46,871 nucleotides of DNA from JAZGAE01 sp036475545. GTDB taxonomy: Bacteria; Pseudomonadota; Alphaproteobacteria; DATDPM01. The stretch is taken from positions 1 to 46,871 of the forward strand of contig JAZGAE010000092.1 in assembly GCA_036475545.1 (NCBI GenBank), given 5' to 3'. The first letter of the stretch is position 1. Every line of letters begins with the position of its first letter. A program made the translations under genes and the position numbers. Below the pieces are notes generated by a model. The model was not told the origin of the DNA. It did no database searches and was given only the letters and a program-made list of their open reading frames with translations. Below are positions 24,847 to 32,856 of this stretch, one piece after another.

Positions 24847-25569
24847 CTATTGCATGAACTGGCCGCCGTTGACGTTGATGGTCTCGCCGGTGATGAAGCT
24901 CGCCTCGTCGGAGGCGAGGAAGACCACGACGCGCGCGATCTCGTCCGTTTCGCCGAGCCGGCCCACCGGAATCTGGGCGACGATCTTGTCCAGGACCTCC
25001 TTGGGCATGGCCGCCACCATTTCGGTGTTGATGTAACCGGGCGCAACCACGTTCGCGGTCACCCCCTTGAACGCGCCCTCCTGCGCCAGGGATTTGGTGA
25101 AGCCGACGAGCCCCGCCTTGGTCGCCGAATAATTGGTCTGGCCGAATTGGCCCTTCTGGCCGTTGACGGAACCGATGTTGACGATGCGGCCGAAACCGCG
25201 GTCGCGCATCCCCGCGATGACGTTGCGGGTCATGTTGAAGAGCGAGCTGAGATTCGTGTTGATGACAGCCGACCACTGCTCCAGCGACATCTTGTGGAGC
25301 ATCGCATCCCGTGTGATTCCGGCGTTGTTGACGAGCACGTCCACGGGCCCCAGTTCGGCCACGACCGTCTCGACGCCCTTCTCGCACGCCTCGAAGTCGG
25401 AGACGTCCCACCTGTAGACGTTGATTCCGGTTTCTTCCTTGAACTTGGCCGCGGCCTCGTCGTTGCCGGCGTAGACGGCGGCGACCGAATGGCCGGCCTC
25501 CTTCAAGGCCTTCGCGATCGCCGCGCCGATTCCTCTTGTGCCACCCGTTACTAGCGCGACACGCGCCAT
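24847..25569 (-). CDS. phaB: Acetoacetyl-CoA reductase
   Basis: A 240-residue short-chain dehydrogenase that makes (R)-3-hydroxybutyryl-CoA for polyhydroxybutyrate using NADPH. Cofactor motif TGGTRGIG (8-15), NNAG (81-84), the catalytic S134, Y147 and K151 (NYSATKAG), and the family signature GSVNGQKGQFGQTNYS. The closest alternative, FabG, usually lacks the GQFGQ signature. ATG at 25569 follows a GGGAGGG-like ribosome site. It lies 105 bp after phaA in the same direction and is the last gene of the PHA unit. Confidence 0.95.
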   Translation of the reverse strand: MARVALVTGGTRGIGAAIAKALKEAGHSVAAVYAGNDEAAAKFKEETGINVYRWDVSDFEACEKGVETVVAELGPVDVLVNNAGITRDAMLHKMSLEQWSAVINTNLSSLFNMTRNVIAGMRDRGFGRIVNIGSVNGQKGQFGQTNYSATKAGLVGFTKSLAQEGAFKGVTANVVAPGYINTEMVAAMPKEVLDKIVAQIPVGRLGETDEIARVVVFLASDEASFITGETINVNGGQFMQ

Positions 25570-25674
25570 GAGACCCTCCCCTGGTTTAACGCCGTAAAGA
25601 TCCGGTAGAAAAAGTGCGTTGGCGGCGGCCGATCGCTCCCGCCAGGCCCAGGCCGGGCCGGGCCCCGCCGCGGG

Positions 25675-26850
25675 CTAGTCCCGCTCCACGCACATGGCAA
25701 TGCCCATGCCGCCGCCGATGCACATGGTGGCGAGGCCCTTCTTGGCGTCCCGCCGACCCATCTCATAGAGCAGCGTGGTCAGTATCCGGGCGCCGGAGGC
25801 GCCGATGGGATGGCCGATCGCGATCGCTCCGCCGTTGACGTTGACCTTGCCGGTGTCCCAGCCGAGCTCCTTGGTGACCGCCAGGGCCTGCGCCGCGAAG
25901 GCCTCGTTCGCCTCGATGAGGTCGAGGTCGCCGACCGTCCAGCCCGCCTTCTCCAGCGCGGCCCGGGTCGCCGGGATCGGCCCCGCGCCCATGACGGCCG
26001 GGTCCACGCCGACCGTGGCCCAGGACACGATCCTAGCCAGCGGCGTGACGCCGCGCCCGCTCGCCTCGTCGGCGCTCATCAGCACCAGCGCCGCGCCACC
26101 GTCGTTGATGCCGGAGGAGTTGCCGGCGGTGACCGTTCCCTCCTTGTCGAAGGCCGGGCGCAGCTTGGCCAGAGTCTCGATCGTGGTGCCGTGGCGGGGA
26201 TATTCGTCGTCCTCGACCACGGTGTCGCCCTTGCGGCCGGCGATGGTGACGGAGACGATCTCGTCCTTGAAGCGGCCTTCCTTCTGGGCGGCCTCGGCCT
26301 TGTTCTGAGATTGGCAGGCGAGGGCGTCCTGCGCCTCCCTGGTGATCTGCCACTTCCGCGCGACGTTCTCCGCCGTGTTGCCCATGTGATAATCGTTGGA
26401 GGCGCACCACAATCCGTCCTTGACCATGGTGTCGGTGAACTCGAGGGGGCCCATCTTCTTGCCGTTGCGCAGGTGCGCCGCGTGGGGCGCCTGGCTCATG
26501 CTCTCCTGCCCGCCGGCGACGACGATGCCGCTGTCGCCGACGCGGATCGCCTGATAGCCGAGGGCCGTCGCCCGCATCGCCGAGCCGCACACCTGATTGA
26601 CCGTCATGGCGGTGCGGTCCTGCGGAATCCCGGCGGCCAGCGCGGCTTGCCGCGCCGGGTTCTGGCCCTGGGCCGCGGTCAGCACCTGGCCCATGATCAC
26701 TTCGGAGACGTCCTCCGGGGCCACCGAGGCGCGCTTCATGGCCTCCCTGATCGCCACTTCGCCCAGGTACGACGCAGGCACCGAACTCAAGGAGCCGTTG
26801 AACGACCCGACCGGCGTGCGCGCGGCGGACGCAATCACAACCTCAGTCAT
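25675..26850 (-). CDS. phaA: Acetyl-CoA C-acetyltransferase (beta-ketothiolase)
   Basis: A 391-residue thiolase condensing two acetyl-CoA to acetoacetyl-CoA, the first step of PHB synthesis. Nucleophile C88 in NQVCGSAMRA, GHPIGASGAR with the catalytic His near the C-terminus, and C378-type CIGGGMGIAMCVE. ATG at 26850, with a purine-rich site (GGGAGAGAG) a few bases upstream, fits the family N-terminus. The longer frame to 26886 does not. A TTGC-AA-GCAA dyad (26927-26936) lies in the 116-bp gap to phaC. Confidence 0.96.
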   Translation of the reverse strand: MTEVVIASAARTPVGSFNGSLSSVPASYLGEVAIREAMKRASVAPEDVSEVIMGQVLTAAQGQNPARQAALAAGIPQDRTAMTVNQVCGSAMRATALGYQAIRVGDSGIVVAGGQESMSQAPHAAHLRNGKKMGPLEFTDTMVKDGLWCASNDYHMGNTAENVARKWQITREAQDALACQSQNKAEAAQKEGRFKDEIVSVTIAGRKGDTVVEDDEYPRHGTTIETLAKLRPAFDKEGTVTAGNSSGINDGGAALVLMSADEASGRGVTPLARIVSWATVGVDPAVMGAGPIPATRAALEKAGWTVGDLDLIEANEAFAAQALAVTKELGWDTGKVNVNGGAIAIGHPIGASGARILTTLLYEMGRRDAKKGLATMCIGGGMGIAMCVERD

Positions 26851-26966
26851 AACTTTCACTCTCTCCCTGTCTCGCGCCGATTCCAAGATCGTTGGCTGGT
26901 GATCGGCTACACGGGCGAACTGCGAATTGCAAGCAATAAAGATTCATGGGGGGCGCCCGAGGGATT

Positions 26967-28328
26967 TCAAGTCCGACCGCGGGATTTCAAGCCTGCCCGC
27001 GGGCGCCGCCCCCGCCTGCCGCCGGGCCCGGTGGGGACGCTCCGGCGAGCGAAGGCGGCGTGCAGCCACGCGGTCAGCGGCCGCCACACCAGGTCCTCGG
27101 CCCGCCCCGCCACGATCATGCCGATGTGCCCCAAAGGCGGGACCCAGAGCTCCGAATCGGGGAGCGCCGCGGCCAGTGCCCTGGCCGATTCCAGCGGCAC
27201 GATGCGGTCGTTCCCGGGCGCGACGACGAGCGCGCGAAGCCGCACCTCTTCGGGGCGAACCGGGGAGCCGGCGACGCGCCATTCGCCGCGCGCGGGCGTG
27301 TTGGCCCCGTACCATCCCGCGAGGCACTCGCGCGCCACCGGGCCGGCCAGCGCTACGCCGTCGTTGAGCCAGTCCTCGAGCGCCACGAAATCGTCGGCCC
27401 GCGCGGAGTCCGCGGGGCTTGGCTTGCCGGGTTCGGCGACGCCGGCGAACGCGCAGAACTTGCGCGCGACGCCGAGCGGGTCGATGGTCGTGAACATCGC
27501 CTGGAGGAGGTCCACCGGGAGCTCCCCGAGCCTTTCGATGAGCGGGGTCATGGGCCCCACCATGGCGTCGGCGAGACGGGCCTGAGGGCCGATCCCGGCA
27601 TGGAAATCGAACGGCGTCGCAAGCGTGACCAGGGCCGCGAGGTCCGGCTCGCGCCGCGCCGCCAGCGCCAGCGCCAGCAACCCGCCCATGCAGTAACCGA
27701 CGACCACCGGCTTGCGGCGGGTGAGGGCCAAGACCACGTCCAGCGCGGGCTCCAGCCGCCCGGCAATGTAATGGGTAAGCGTGAAACCGCGCTCCACCTC
27801 GCCGGGCGCGCCCCAGTCCAAGAGAATCGGCCGCAACCCCTGCGCCGCAAGGTACCGCAAGAGGCTCCGGCGTTCCGACAGGTCGAGGACGTAGGCCCGG
27901 TTGACGAGCGCGGGCACCACCAGCACCGGCGGCGCGTCCTGCCCGGCCGGGTGCGTTGCGCCATAGTCGAGGAGCCGCATCGGCCCTTCCGCCCAAACCG
28001 CCGGCGGATCGGCCAGCGCCCGCCGGTAGGGATGGCGCCGATAGGCGAGGATGCCATTCAAGAACGCGTCGAGGCGGCGGCGAACCTCGACCTCGAGGGC
28101 CGCGTCCAGCGCCTCAGGATCGACGCCGTCGAGGCTTTCCCTGAGCCCGGCCGCCGCCGGCGCCAGCTCCGGCTTCCAATCGATCGAGCCGGCTTTCAAC
28201 ATCTGCAAGCCGGCGCGCGAGCTCATCCAGGTCGATGCCGCCACCGCCAGATGAAGCGGAAGCGGCCGCGGCCCGAGACGGGGGCTTCGATTTCCGTCGT
28301 CCCGAAACTGCTGGGGTGTCGCCTTCAC
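26967..28328 (-). CDS. phaC: PHA synthase-like alpha/beta hydrolase (short PhaC)
   Basis: Polymerises (R)-3-hydroxyacyl-CoA into polyhydroxyalkanoate at granule surfaces. The lipase-like box is GYCMGG with nucleophile C213; D373 (APGNDRIVP) and H400 (LGHIGMIV) complete the triad. The protein is up to 453 residues, shorter than class I synthases (~590) and longer than class III PhaC (~355). The start is uncertain. GTG 28328 includes the family-like PRPLPLHLAVAASTW but overlaps the upstream gene by 215 bp; ATG 28226 or 28202 would shorten the overlap to 113 or 89 bp. In the overlap the phaC frame has the higher third-position GC by eye. The C-terminal ~30 residues are basic. Confidence 0.88.
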   Translation of the reverse strand: MKATPQQFRDDGNRSPRLGPRPLPLHLAVAASTWMSSRAGLQMLKAGSIDWKPELAPAAAGLRESLDGVDPEALDAALEVEVRRRLDAFLNGILAYRRHPYRRALADPPAVWAEGPMRLLDYGATHPAGQDAPPVLVVPALVNRAYVLDLSERRSLLRYLAAQGLRPILLDWGAPGEVERGFTLTHYIAGRLEPALDVVLALTRRKPVVVGYCMGGLLALALAARREPDLAALVTLATPFDFHAGIGPQARLADAMVGPMTPLIERLGELPVDLLQAMFTTIDPLGVARKFCAFAGVAEPGKPSPADSARADDFVALEDWLNDGVALAGPVARECLAGWYGANTPARGEWRVAGSPVRPEEVRLRALVVAPGNDRIVPLESARALAAALPDSELWVPPLGHIGMIVAGRAEDLVWRPLTAWLHAAFARRSVPTGPGGRRGRRPRAGLKSRGRT

Positions 28329-28545
28329 GTTGGGCCTCGCTCGTGGGATCAGCGCCCTCCTTGGCGCCGCCGGAAGCGCCGCCGATCGCCGGGGGAATGG
28401 AGGCGGCCATGCCGGGCGGGGCCATCCCGACGAGGCGGGTCATGACCTCCGCCAATGCGGGATCGTTCGCCATGGCCGTCATCTGGTCCTGCCAAAGATC
28501 GAGGAAGCGGCGGGAGAGGGTTTCAAGGTCCGGCGGCTCAGACAT
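28114..28545 (-). CDS. Small PhaE/phasin-like protein overlapping phaC
   Basis: A 143-residue protein. The N-terminal helix region (SRRFLDLWQDQMTAMANDP) resembles phasins, PhaE subunits and the N-terminal region of class I PhaC. A flexible Gly/Ala/Pro-rich and basic middle follows, then a coiled-coil-like end (DELARRLADVESRLDRLEAG) and a basic tail. Class III synthases need PhaE beside PhaC, so a synthase-subunit or granule role is inferred, not proven. ATG at 28545; a promoter ends only about 7 bases upstream, suggesting a nearly leaderless message. Its 3' part overlaps phaC in another frame. Confidence 0.65.
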   Translation of the reverse strand: MSEPPDLETLSRRFLDLWQDQMTAMANDPALAEVMTRLVGMAPPGMAASIPPAIGGASGGAKEGADPTSEAQREGDTPAVSGRRKSKPPSRAAAASASSGGGGIDLDELARRLADVESRLDRLEAGAGAGGGRAQGKPRRRRS

Positions 28546-28551
28546 GGCGGC

Positions 28552-28580
28552 AGTATATTCGCCTCGGGAGGCCAGACCAA
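28552..28580 (-). promoter_or_regulatory. Probable promoter of the phaE-like/phaC operon
   Basis: Minus strand: -35 TTGGTC (28580-28575), 17-base spacer, -10 TATACT (28557-28552). The start point would fall at or beside the ATG at 28545. Confidence 0.4.
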
Positions 28581-28612
28581 TGGCCGCGATGGAGCACCGC
28601 AGCAAAATTCCT

Positions 28613-28632
28613 AATGCATTGCAGCATTCTGC
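28613..28632. promoter_or_regulatory. Candidate PhaR operator between phaR and the PHA operon
   Basis: Two nested dyads: AATGC-N6-GCATT (28613-28628) and GCAG-N4-CTGC (28621-28632). PhaR operators described in other alphaproteobacteria are rich in TGC/GCA dyads. This site sits in the divergent region and may control both directions. Assignment is inference. Confidence 0.4.
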
Positions 28633-28691
28633 GCCGACCTCTGGTATGCTGAGCCCGCGAGACAACCCCGATCGGCAAGACCATCATCACC

Positions 28692-29348
28692 ATGCCGGAC
28701 AACGACGGCTCCAAGCAGACACACCCCGTCACGATCAAGAAGTATGCGAACCGCCGCCTTTACAACACGGCGACCAGCAGCTACGTGACTCTCGACCATC
28801 TGTGCCGGATGGTGAAAGACGGCGTCGATTTCGTCGTCTTTGACGCGAGGACGGGCGAGGACATCACCCGCCCGGTTCTGACGCAGATCATCGTCGAGGA
28901 AGAAAACAAGGGGCAGAACATTCTGCCCGTCAGCTTCCTGCGTCAGATCATCGGCTTCTACGGCGACAGCCTGCAGGAGGTGGTGCCCCAGTACCTCGAC
29001 ATCAGCATGCAGGCCTTCGCCCGCAACCAGGAGCAGGTGCGCAAGTACGTGGAAGGCGTGAAACAGACTTTCGGCCTGTTTCCCCTCGCCCCTCTCGAGG
29101 AAATGGGCAAACGGAACATGGTCCTCTTCGAGCAGGCCATGGAAATGTTTTCGCCGCCGACCGCCCGGCGGCAGGAGAAAGGGGAGGCCCCCCCGCCTGA
29201 TGGCTCTACCGGCGGGGCCGAGAATCCTGATCCTGACCCGGACCCGGACCCTGACCCGGACCCGGACGCCCAGCTCGCAGAGCTCGAGAACAAGCTCGCC
29301 GAGCTACAACTGCAATTGGCCGCGCTGGCAAAGAAAAAAGGGCGTTAG
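28692..29348 (+). CDS. phaR: Polyhydroxyalkanoate synthesis regulator PhaR
   Basis: A 218-residue repressor of phasin and PHA genes that binds both DNA and PHB granules. The N-terminal DNA-binding domain (PHB_acc_N) starts with TIKKYANRRLYNTATSSYVTL, and the second domain (PHB_acc) with ILPVSFLRQIIGFYGDSLQ. The middle helix has YLDISMQAFARNQEQVRKY. The C-terminal part carries a Pro-Asp dipeptide repeated seven times (DNA 29226-29267), then a heptad-like coiled coil (LAELENKLAELQLQLAAL). ATG at 28692. Divergent from the PHA genes it probably regulates. Confidence 0.95.
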   Translation: MPDNDGSKQTHPVTIKKYANRRLYNTATSSYVTLDHLCRMVKDGVDFVVFDARTGEDITRPVLTQIIVEEENKGQNILPVSFLRQIIGFYGDSLQEVVPQYLDISMQAFARNQEQVRKYVEGVKQTFGLFPLAPLEEMGKRNMVLFEQAMEMFSPPTARRQEKGEAPPPDGSTGGAENPDPDPDPDPDPDPDAQLAELENKLAELQLQLAALAKKKGR

Positions 29349-29390
29349 TACCCTCTAGCCCGATCGAAAGGGATTCGGCGAGGCGGCGCC

Positions 29391-31130
29391 TTACTGCGCC
29401 CCGACGCCGACCGAGCGGCGGCCTTGTCCGGAGGCCGACCCGGCGCCGGCGGCGGCCCGGCCTTCCTCGTGGGCAACCCACGGGCGCTCGAGCGAGGGAC
29501 GGCCGAAGTAATACCCCTGCAGGTAGCGCACGCCCTTGCCGGCAAGGAGTTCGGCATCCTTCGCGGTCTCTACGCACTCGGCCACGGTCTCGAGGCCGAA
29601 GCCCTCGGCGAGGCCCACCAGGGTGCGGATGAAGAGCTGGTTGTCGAGGTTTTCGTGGACGTTGTGCACGAACGACCCGTCGATCTTCACGATGTCGACG
29701 GTCAGCGACTTCAAGTGCCGGAAAGAGGTGTAGCCGGCGCCGAAATCGTCCAGGGCGACGCGGCACCCCAGATCGCGGACGGCGGCCACGAAACGGGCCG
29801 ATTCCTCGATGTCGCGCATGGCCGCGGTTTCGGTGATCTCGATCACCAGGCGGGTGGCGATGCTCGGCTTGTCCCGGACCAGGGCGCCGAACGCGCGAAG
29901 CCATGACTGGTCCGCCACCGTGAGCCCCGAGACGTTGAGGGCCAGCTTTACCTCTGGATCACGCGCGAGCTCCGAGACGGTCATCTCCAGGGCATGCCGG
30001 TCGATCAGCTTTATGAGCCCCAGTTGCTCGACCACGGGCACGAACTCGGCGGCCGGGACGATCGTTCCGTCCTCGCCGATCATGCGCACCAGGCATTCGT
30101 AATATTCGACCTTGTGGCTGTTGGCCTCGACGATCGGCTGGTAGGCGAAAACGAGGCGGTCCTGCTTGAGGGCGGTGCGAATCTTCTCGGCAATCCGCAT
30201 GTTCTTGCGGCGTTCGTTCCGCTGCGCGTCCGACATGTAATAGGAAACGAAGCAGTTGCGCCCTTGCCGTTTGGCCTCCTGCAGCGCCGTCTCCGCCTTC
30301 GTCATGATGTCGTGAACGGAATCCGAGATCCCCGGGAAGGTGACGATGCCGATGGATACCGTCACATGCAACGGCCCGCTCGGCGTGTCCACCGGCGTCA
30401 TGCGCAAGGCGCACAGGATCTTGTCGGCCATGGCGGTGGCCACGCTCTCCGAGCTGCGGCTCAGGATCACGCCGAAGCGGTCGCCGCCGACGTGCCCGAT
30501 GATGTCGCTCGAGCGCAGCGTTCGCTCGAGCCGCTGGCCCGCCTCGATGATGACGGCGTCCGCCGTTGCGTAGCCGAAGGTGTCGTTGATGAGGGTCAGC
30601 TTGTCGAGGCCGACCACGAGATAGGCGCTGGGGCTGTTGTAGCGGGTGCTGTAGGCGAGCGCGTGTTCCAGCCCTTCGCGCAGGCGCGGCTTGTTATAAA
30701 GCCCCGTGAGCTCGTGGTAATTGGCCAGGTACTCGAGCCGTGCTTCGTTCTGTTTGCGCTTCTCCACGGTGCGCAGCGTGCCGATCATCCGCGTGGGATA
30801 GCCGGACTCGGAGAACTGTGCGGTACCGCGGTCGTGAACCCAGCAGAACCCGCCGTCGCCGGTGCGCAGCCGGTACTCGCAGTCGAACGGCTCGTGGCCG
30901 GAAAAATGGTCGGAGAGCACCTTCAGGCGCCGCGGCAGATCACGGGGGTTGACGCAGCGGTTGAAGCCGTCGCCGGTGTCGAGACCGCCGCCACCCTGTG
31001 GGCCCAACACCTTCTCGACCGTACCGTACCAGGCGATCGTGTCTTCGACGAGATCCCAGTCGTAGACGATGTCCCCTGATGCGGCGAGGACCTCGCTCAG
31101 CCCCGCCCGTATCTCTTTCTTTTTAGTCAT
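29391..31130 (-). CDS. PAS-GGDEF-EAL cyclic-di-GMP signalling protein
   Basis: A 579-residue cytoplasmic protein: PAS/PAC sensor (~15-125), GGDEF domain (~130-300), EAL domain (~310-555), Gly/Arg-rich tail. The GGDEF signature is GGDRF (215-219), so diguanylate cyclase activity is doubtful. The EAL domain reads ECL (345-347) and keeps LNVS (398-401), E431, DDFGAG (461-466), K482 and E518, and QGYYFGRP. The metal and catalytic residues are thus mostly present, so it is more likely a phosphodiesterase with a regulatory GGDEF domain. No membrane segments. ATG at 31130 with a 13-base palindrome 15 bases upstream. Confidence 0.93.
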   Translation of the reverse strand: MTKKKEIRAGLSEVLAASGDIVYDWDLVEDTIAWYGTVEKVLGPQGGGGLDTGDGFNRCVNPRDLPRRLKVLSDHFSGHEPFDCEYRLRTGDGGFCWVHDRGTAQFSESGYPTRMIGTLRTVEKRKQNEARLEYLANYHELTGLYNKPRLREGLEHALAYSTRYNSPSAYLVVGLDKLTLINDTFGYATADAVIIEAGQRLERTLRSSDIIGHVGGDRFGVILSRSSESVATAMADKILCALRMTPVDTPSGPLHVTVSIGIVTFPGISDSVHDIMTKAETALQEAKRQGRNCFVSYYMSDAQRNERRKNMRIAEKIRTALKQDRLVFAYQPIVEANSHKVEYYECLVRMIGEDGTIVPAAEFVPVVEQLGLIKLIDRHALEMTVSELARDPEVKLALNVSGLTVADQSWLRAFGALVRDKPSIATRLVIEITETAAMRDIEESARFVAAVRDLGCRVALDDFGAGYTSFRHLKSLTVDIVKIDGSFVHNVHENLDNQLFIRTLVGLAEGFGLETVAECVETAKDAELLAGKGVRYLQGYYFGRPSLERPWVAHEEGRAAAGAGSASGQGRRSVGVGAQ

Positions 31131-31506
31131 CCCTCACTCTATTTCGTGCATCATGCACTCTTAATTTTAGGCTTTCTACCTGAAGCCGAGGGCACCCCGG
31201 AAACAGCGGACGGATCCTGGGTTTCGAAACATTACACACGATTTGTTAACATTCATTGAACCGCTCGGGTCCTTCCCAAAAAGCGCCGGGGAAACTCCGT
31301 CGGGGCGGTCGGCCGTCAGCCGTTTCGCGCCACTTTCGCCCCGTGCGGGAGCCGAATCCGACCGTCGCAACGTTCATGACACCCTATGCATCGGGGAGGT
31401 TACCCCCTATCCGTTAATATAATCTTGAATTTTGTTAAAATTTATCGGAGCCGGGACTCTCAACCCTGCCGCCAAGGACCACGCGGCGTGTTTCGGTGCC
31501 CGGCGC
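31131..31506. other. Non-coding gap upstream of the GGDEF-EAL gene
   Basis: 376 bp. It holds the palindrome at 31146-31158, AT-rich patches at about 31228-31260 (GTTAACATTCATTG) and 31405-31446 (including TATAAT on the plus strand), and no convincing ORF. Long enough for a regulated promoter of the c-di-GMP gene, though no clear -35/-10 pair was found. Confidence 0.5.
31146..31158. promoter_or_regulatory. 13-base perfect palindrome before the GGDEF-EAL start
   Basis: GTGCAT-C-ATGCAC, 15 bases upstream of the ATG at 31130. Its position in the 5' leader or core promoter suggests a repressor operator. The binding protein is unknown. Confidence 0.4.
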
Positions 31507-32856
31507 CTAATCGAGCGTCTTCAAAACCTCGGACAGAGTGTCGACCGCCGCGTCGATGTGTCGCCGTTCGGCGATGAGCGGCGGCGAGAGCGCGATCACG
31601 TCGCCGGTGGTGCGGACCAGCAACTGCCGCTCGAAACACCGCAAGTAGGCCTCGAAAGCGCGCGCCGTGGGTCGGTCCGGGATCGGCTCGAGCTCGACGG
31701 CGCCTATGAGCCCGATGTTGCGGATGTCGATCACGTGGGGGAGGCCCTTGAGCGAATGGACCGCATCCTCCAGGTGTGGCGCCAACTCGCGGGCCCGCTC
31801 GAAAAGGCCTTCATCGGCGTAGATGTCGAGGGTGGCGAGTGCCGCGGCGCAGGCCACCGGGTGGCCCGAGTAGGTGTATCCGTGCGCGAACTCGATCGCG
31901 ATGTCGGGCGTATCCGCCGCCATGAACGCGTCGTGGATCTCGCGCCGGACCCCGACCGCGCCCATCGGAACGGAGCCGTTCGTCAACCCTTTCGCCATGG
32001 TGATCATGTCGGGCACGACGCCGAAATAGTCGCACGCGAAGGCGGCGCCCAAGCGCCCGAAACCGGTGATCACCTCGTCGAAGACGAGAAGGATTCCGTG
32101 GCGGTCGCAGATCTCGCGGAGCCGGCCGAGATACCCCTTGGGCGGGACCAACACGCCGGTGGATCCGGCCACCGGCTCGACGATCACCGCCGCGATCGTC
32201 GAGCCGTCGTGCAGCGCCACCAGGCGCTCGAGTTCATCCGCCAGGTGGGCGCCCCAGTCCGGCTCGCCGCGGGTGAAGGCGTTGTGCTCGAGATCGTGGG
32301 TGTGCGGCAAATGGTCGACGCCCGCCAGCAACGCGCCGAACGCCTTGCGATTGGGACCGATCCCGCCGACCGCGGTGCCGCCCAGGCCGACGCCGTGGAA
32401 GCCGCGCTCGCGCCCGATGAGCTTCTGGCGCTGGCCCTGGCCCCGGACCTGGTGGTAGGCGATGGCGATCTTGAGCGCCGTCTCCACCGAGTCGGAGCCC
32501 GAATTGGTGAAGAAAACACGGTCGATCCCCGCGGGCAACATGGCGGCGAGACGCGAGGCCAGCTCGAAGGCCCCGGTGTGCCCCATCTGGAAGGCCGGCG
32601 CATAGTCTAGGCGCTCGAGCTGCGCCCTGACGGCCTCGGCGATCCGCTTGCGCCCGTGGCCGGCGTTGACGCACCAGAGCCCGGAGGTGGCGTCGAGCAC
32701 GCGGGCGCCGTCGGCGCGGGTGTAGTACATGCCTTCGGCGGCCACCAGCAGGCGGGGGCTCGCCTTGAACTGGCGGTTCGCCGTAAACGGCATCCAATAG
32801 GCATCAAGCGTGTCGGCCGCCGGGGGAGCGGCGGGCGCGGTCGGCGTGTCGATCAT
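31507..32856 (-). CDS. Omega-amino acid:pyruvate aminotransferase (class III)
   Basis: A 449-residue PLP enzyme of fold type I. The N-terminal AYWMPFTANRQFK (19-31) is the hallmark of beta-alanine:pyruvate-type omega transaminases. NSGSDSVETALK (118-129) binds the cofactor phosphate. FDEVITGFGRLG includes D260. The PLP lysine is K289 in MAKGLTNG, and EFAHGYTYSGHP follows. It would move the amino group of beta-alanine or other omega-amines to pyruvate. No pathway partner lies next to it, so the physiological substrate is open. ATG at 32856. Confidence 0.93.
   Translation of the reverse strand: MIDTPTAPAAPPAADTLDAYWMPFTANRQFKASPRLLVAAEGMYYTRADGARVLDATSGLWCVNAGHGRKRIAEAVRAQLERLDYAPAFQMGHTGAFELASRLAAMLPAGIDRVFFTNSGSDSVETALKIAIAYHQVRGQGQRQKLIGRERGFHGVGLGGTAVGGIGPNRKAFGALLAGVDHLPHTHDLEHNAFTRGEPDWGAHLADELERLVALHDGSTIAAVIVEPVAGSTGVLVPPKGYLGRLREICDRHGILLVFDEVITGFGRLGAAFACDYFGVVPDMITMAKGLTNGSVPMGAVGVRREIHDAFMAADTPDIAIEFAHGYTYSGHPVACAAALATLDIYADEGLFERARELAPHLEDAVHSLKGLPHVIDIRNIGLIGAVELEPIPDRPTARAFEAYLRCFERQLLVRTTGDVIALSPPLIAERRHIDAAVDTLSEVLKTLD

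Noticed and set aside
28611..28632. A -35/-10 pair for phaR using TTGCAG and TATGCT
   Set aside because: The spacing is 20 bases, too long for a convincing sigma-70 promoter; kept only as an operator candidate.
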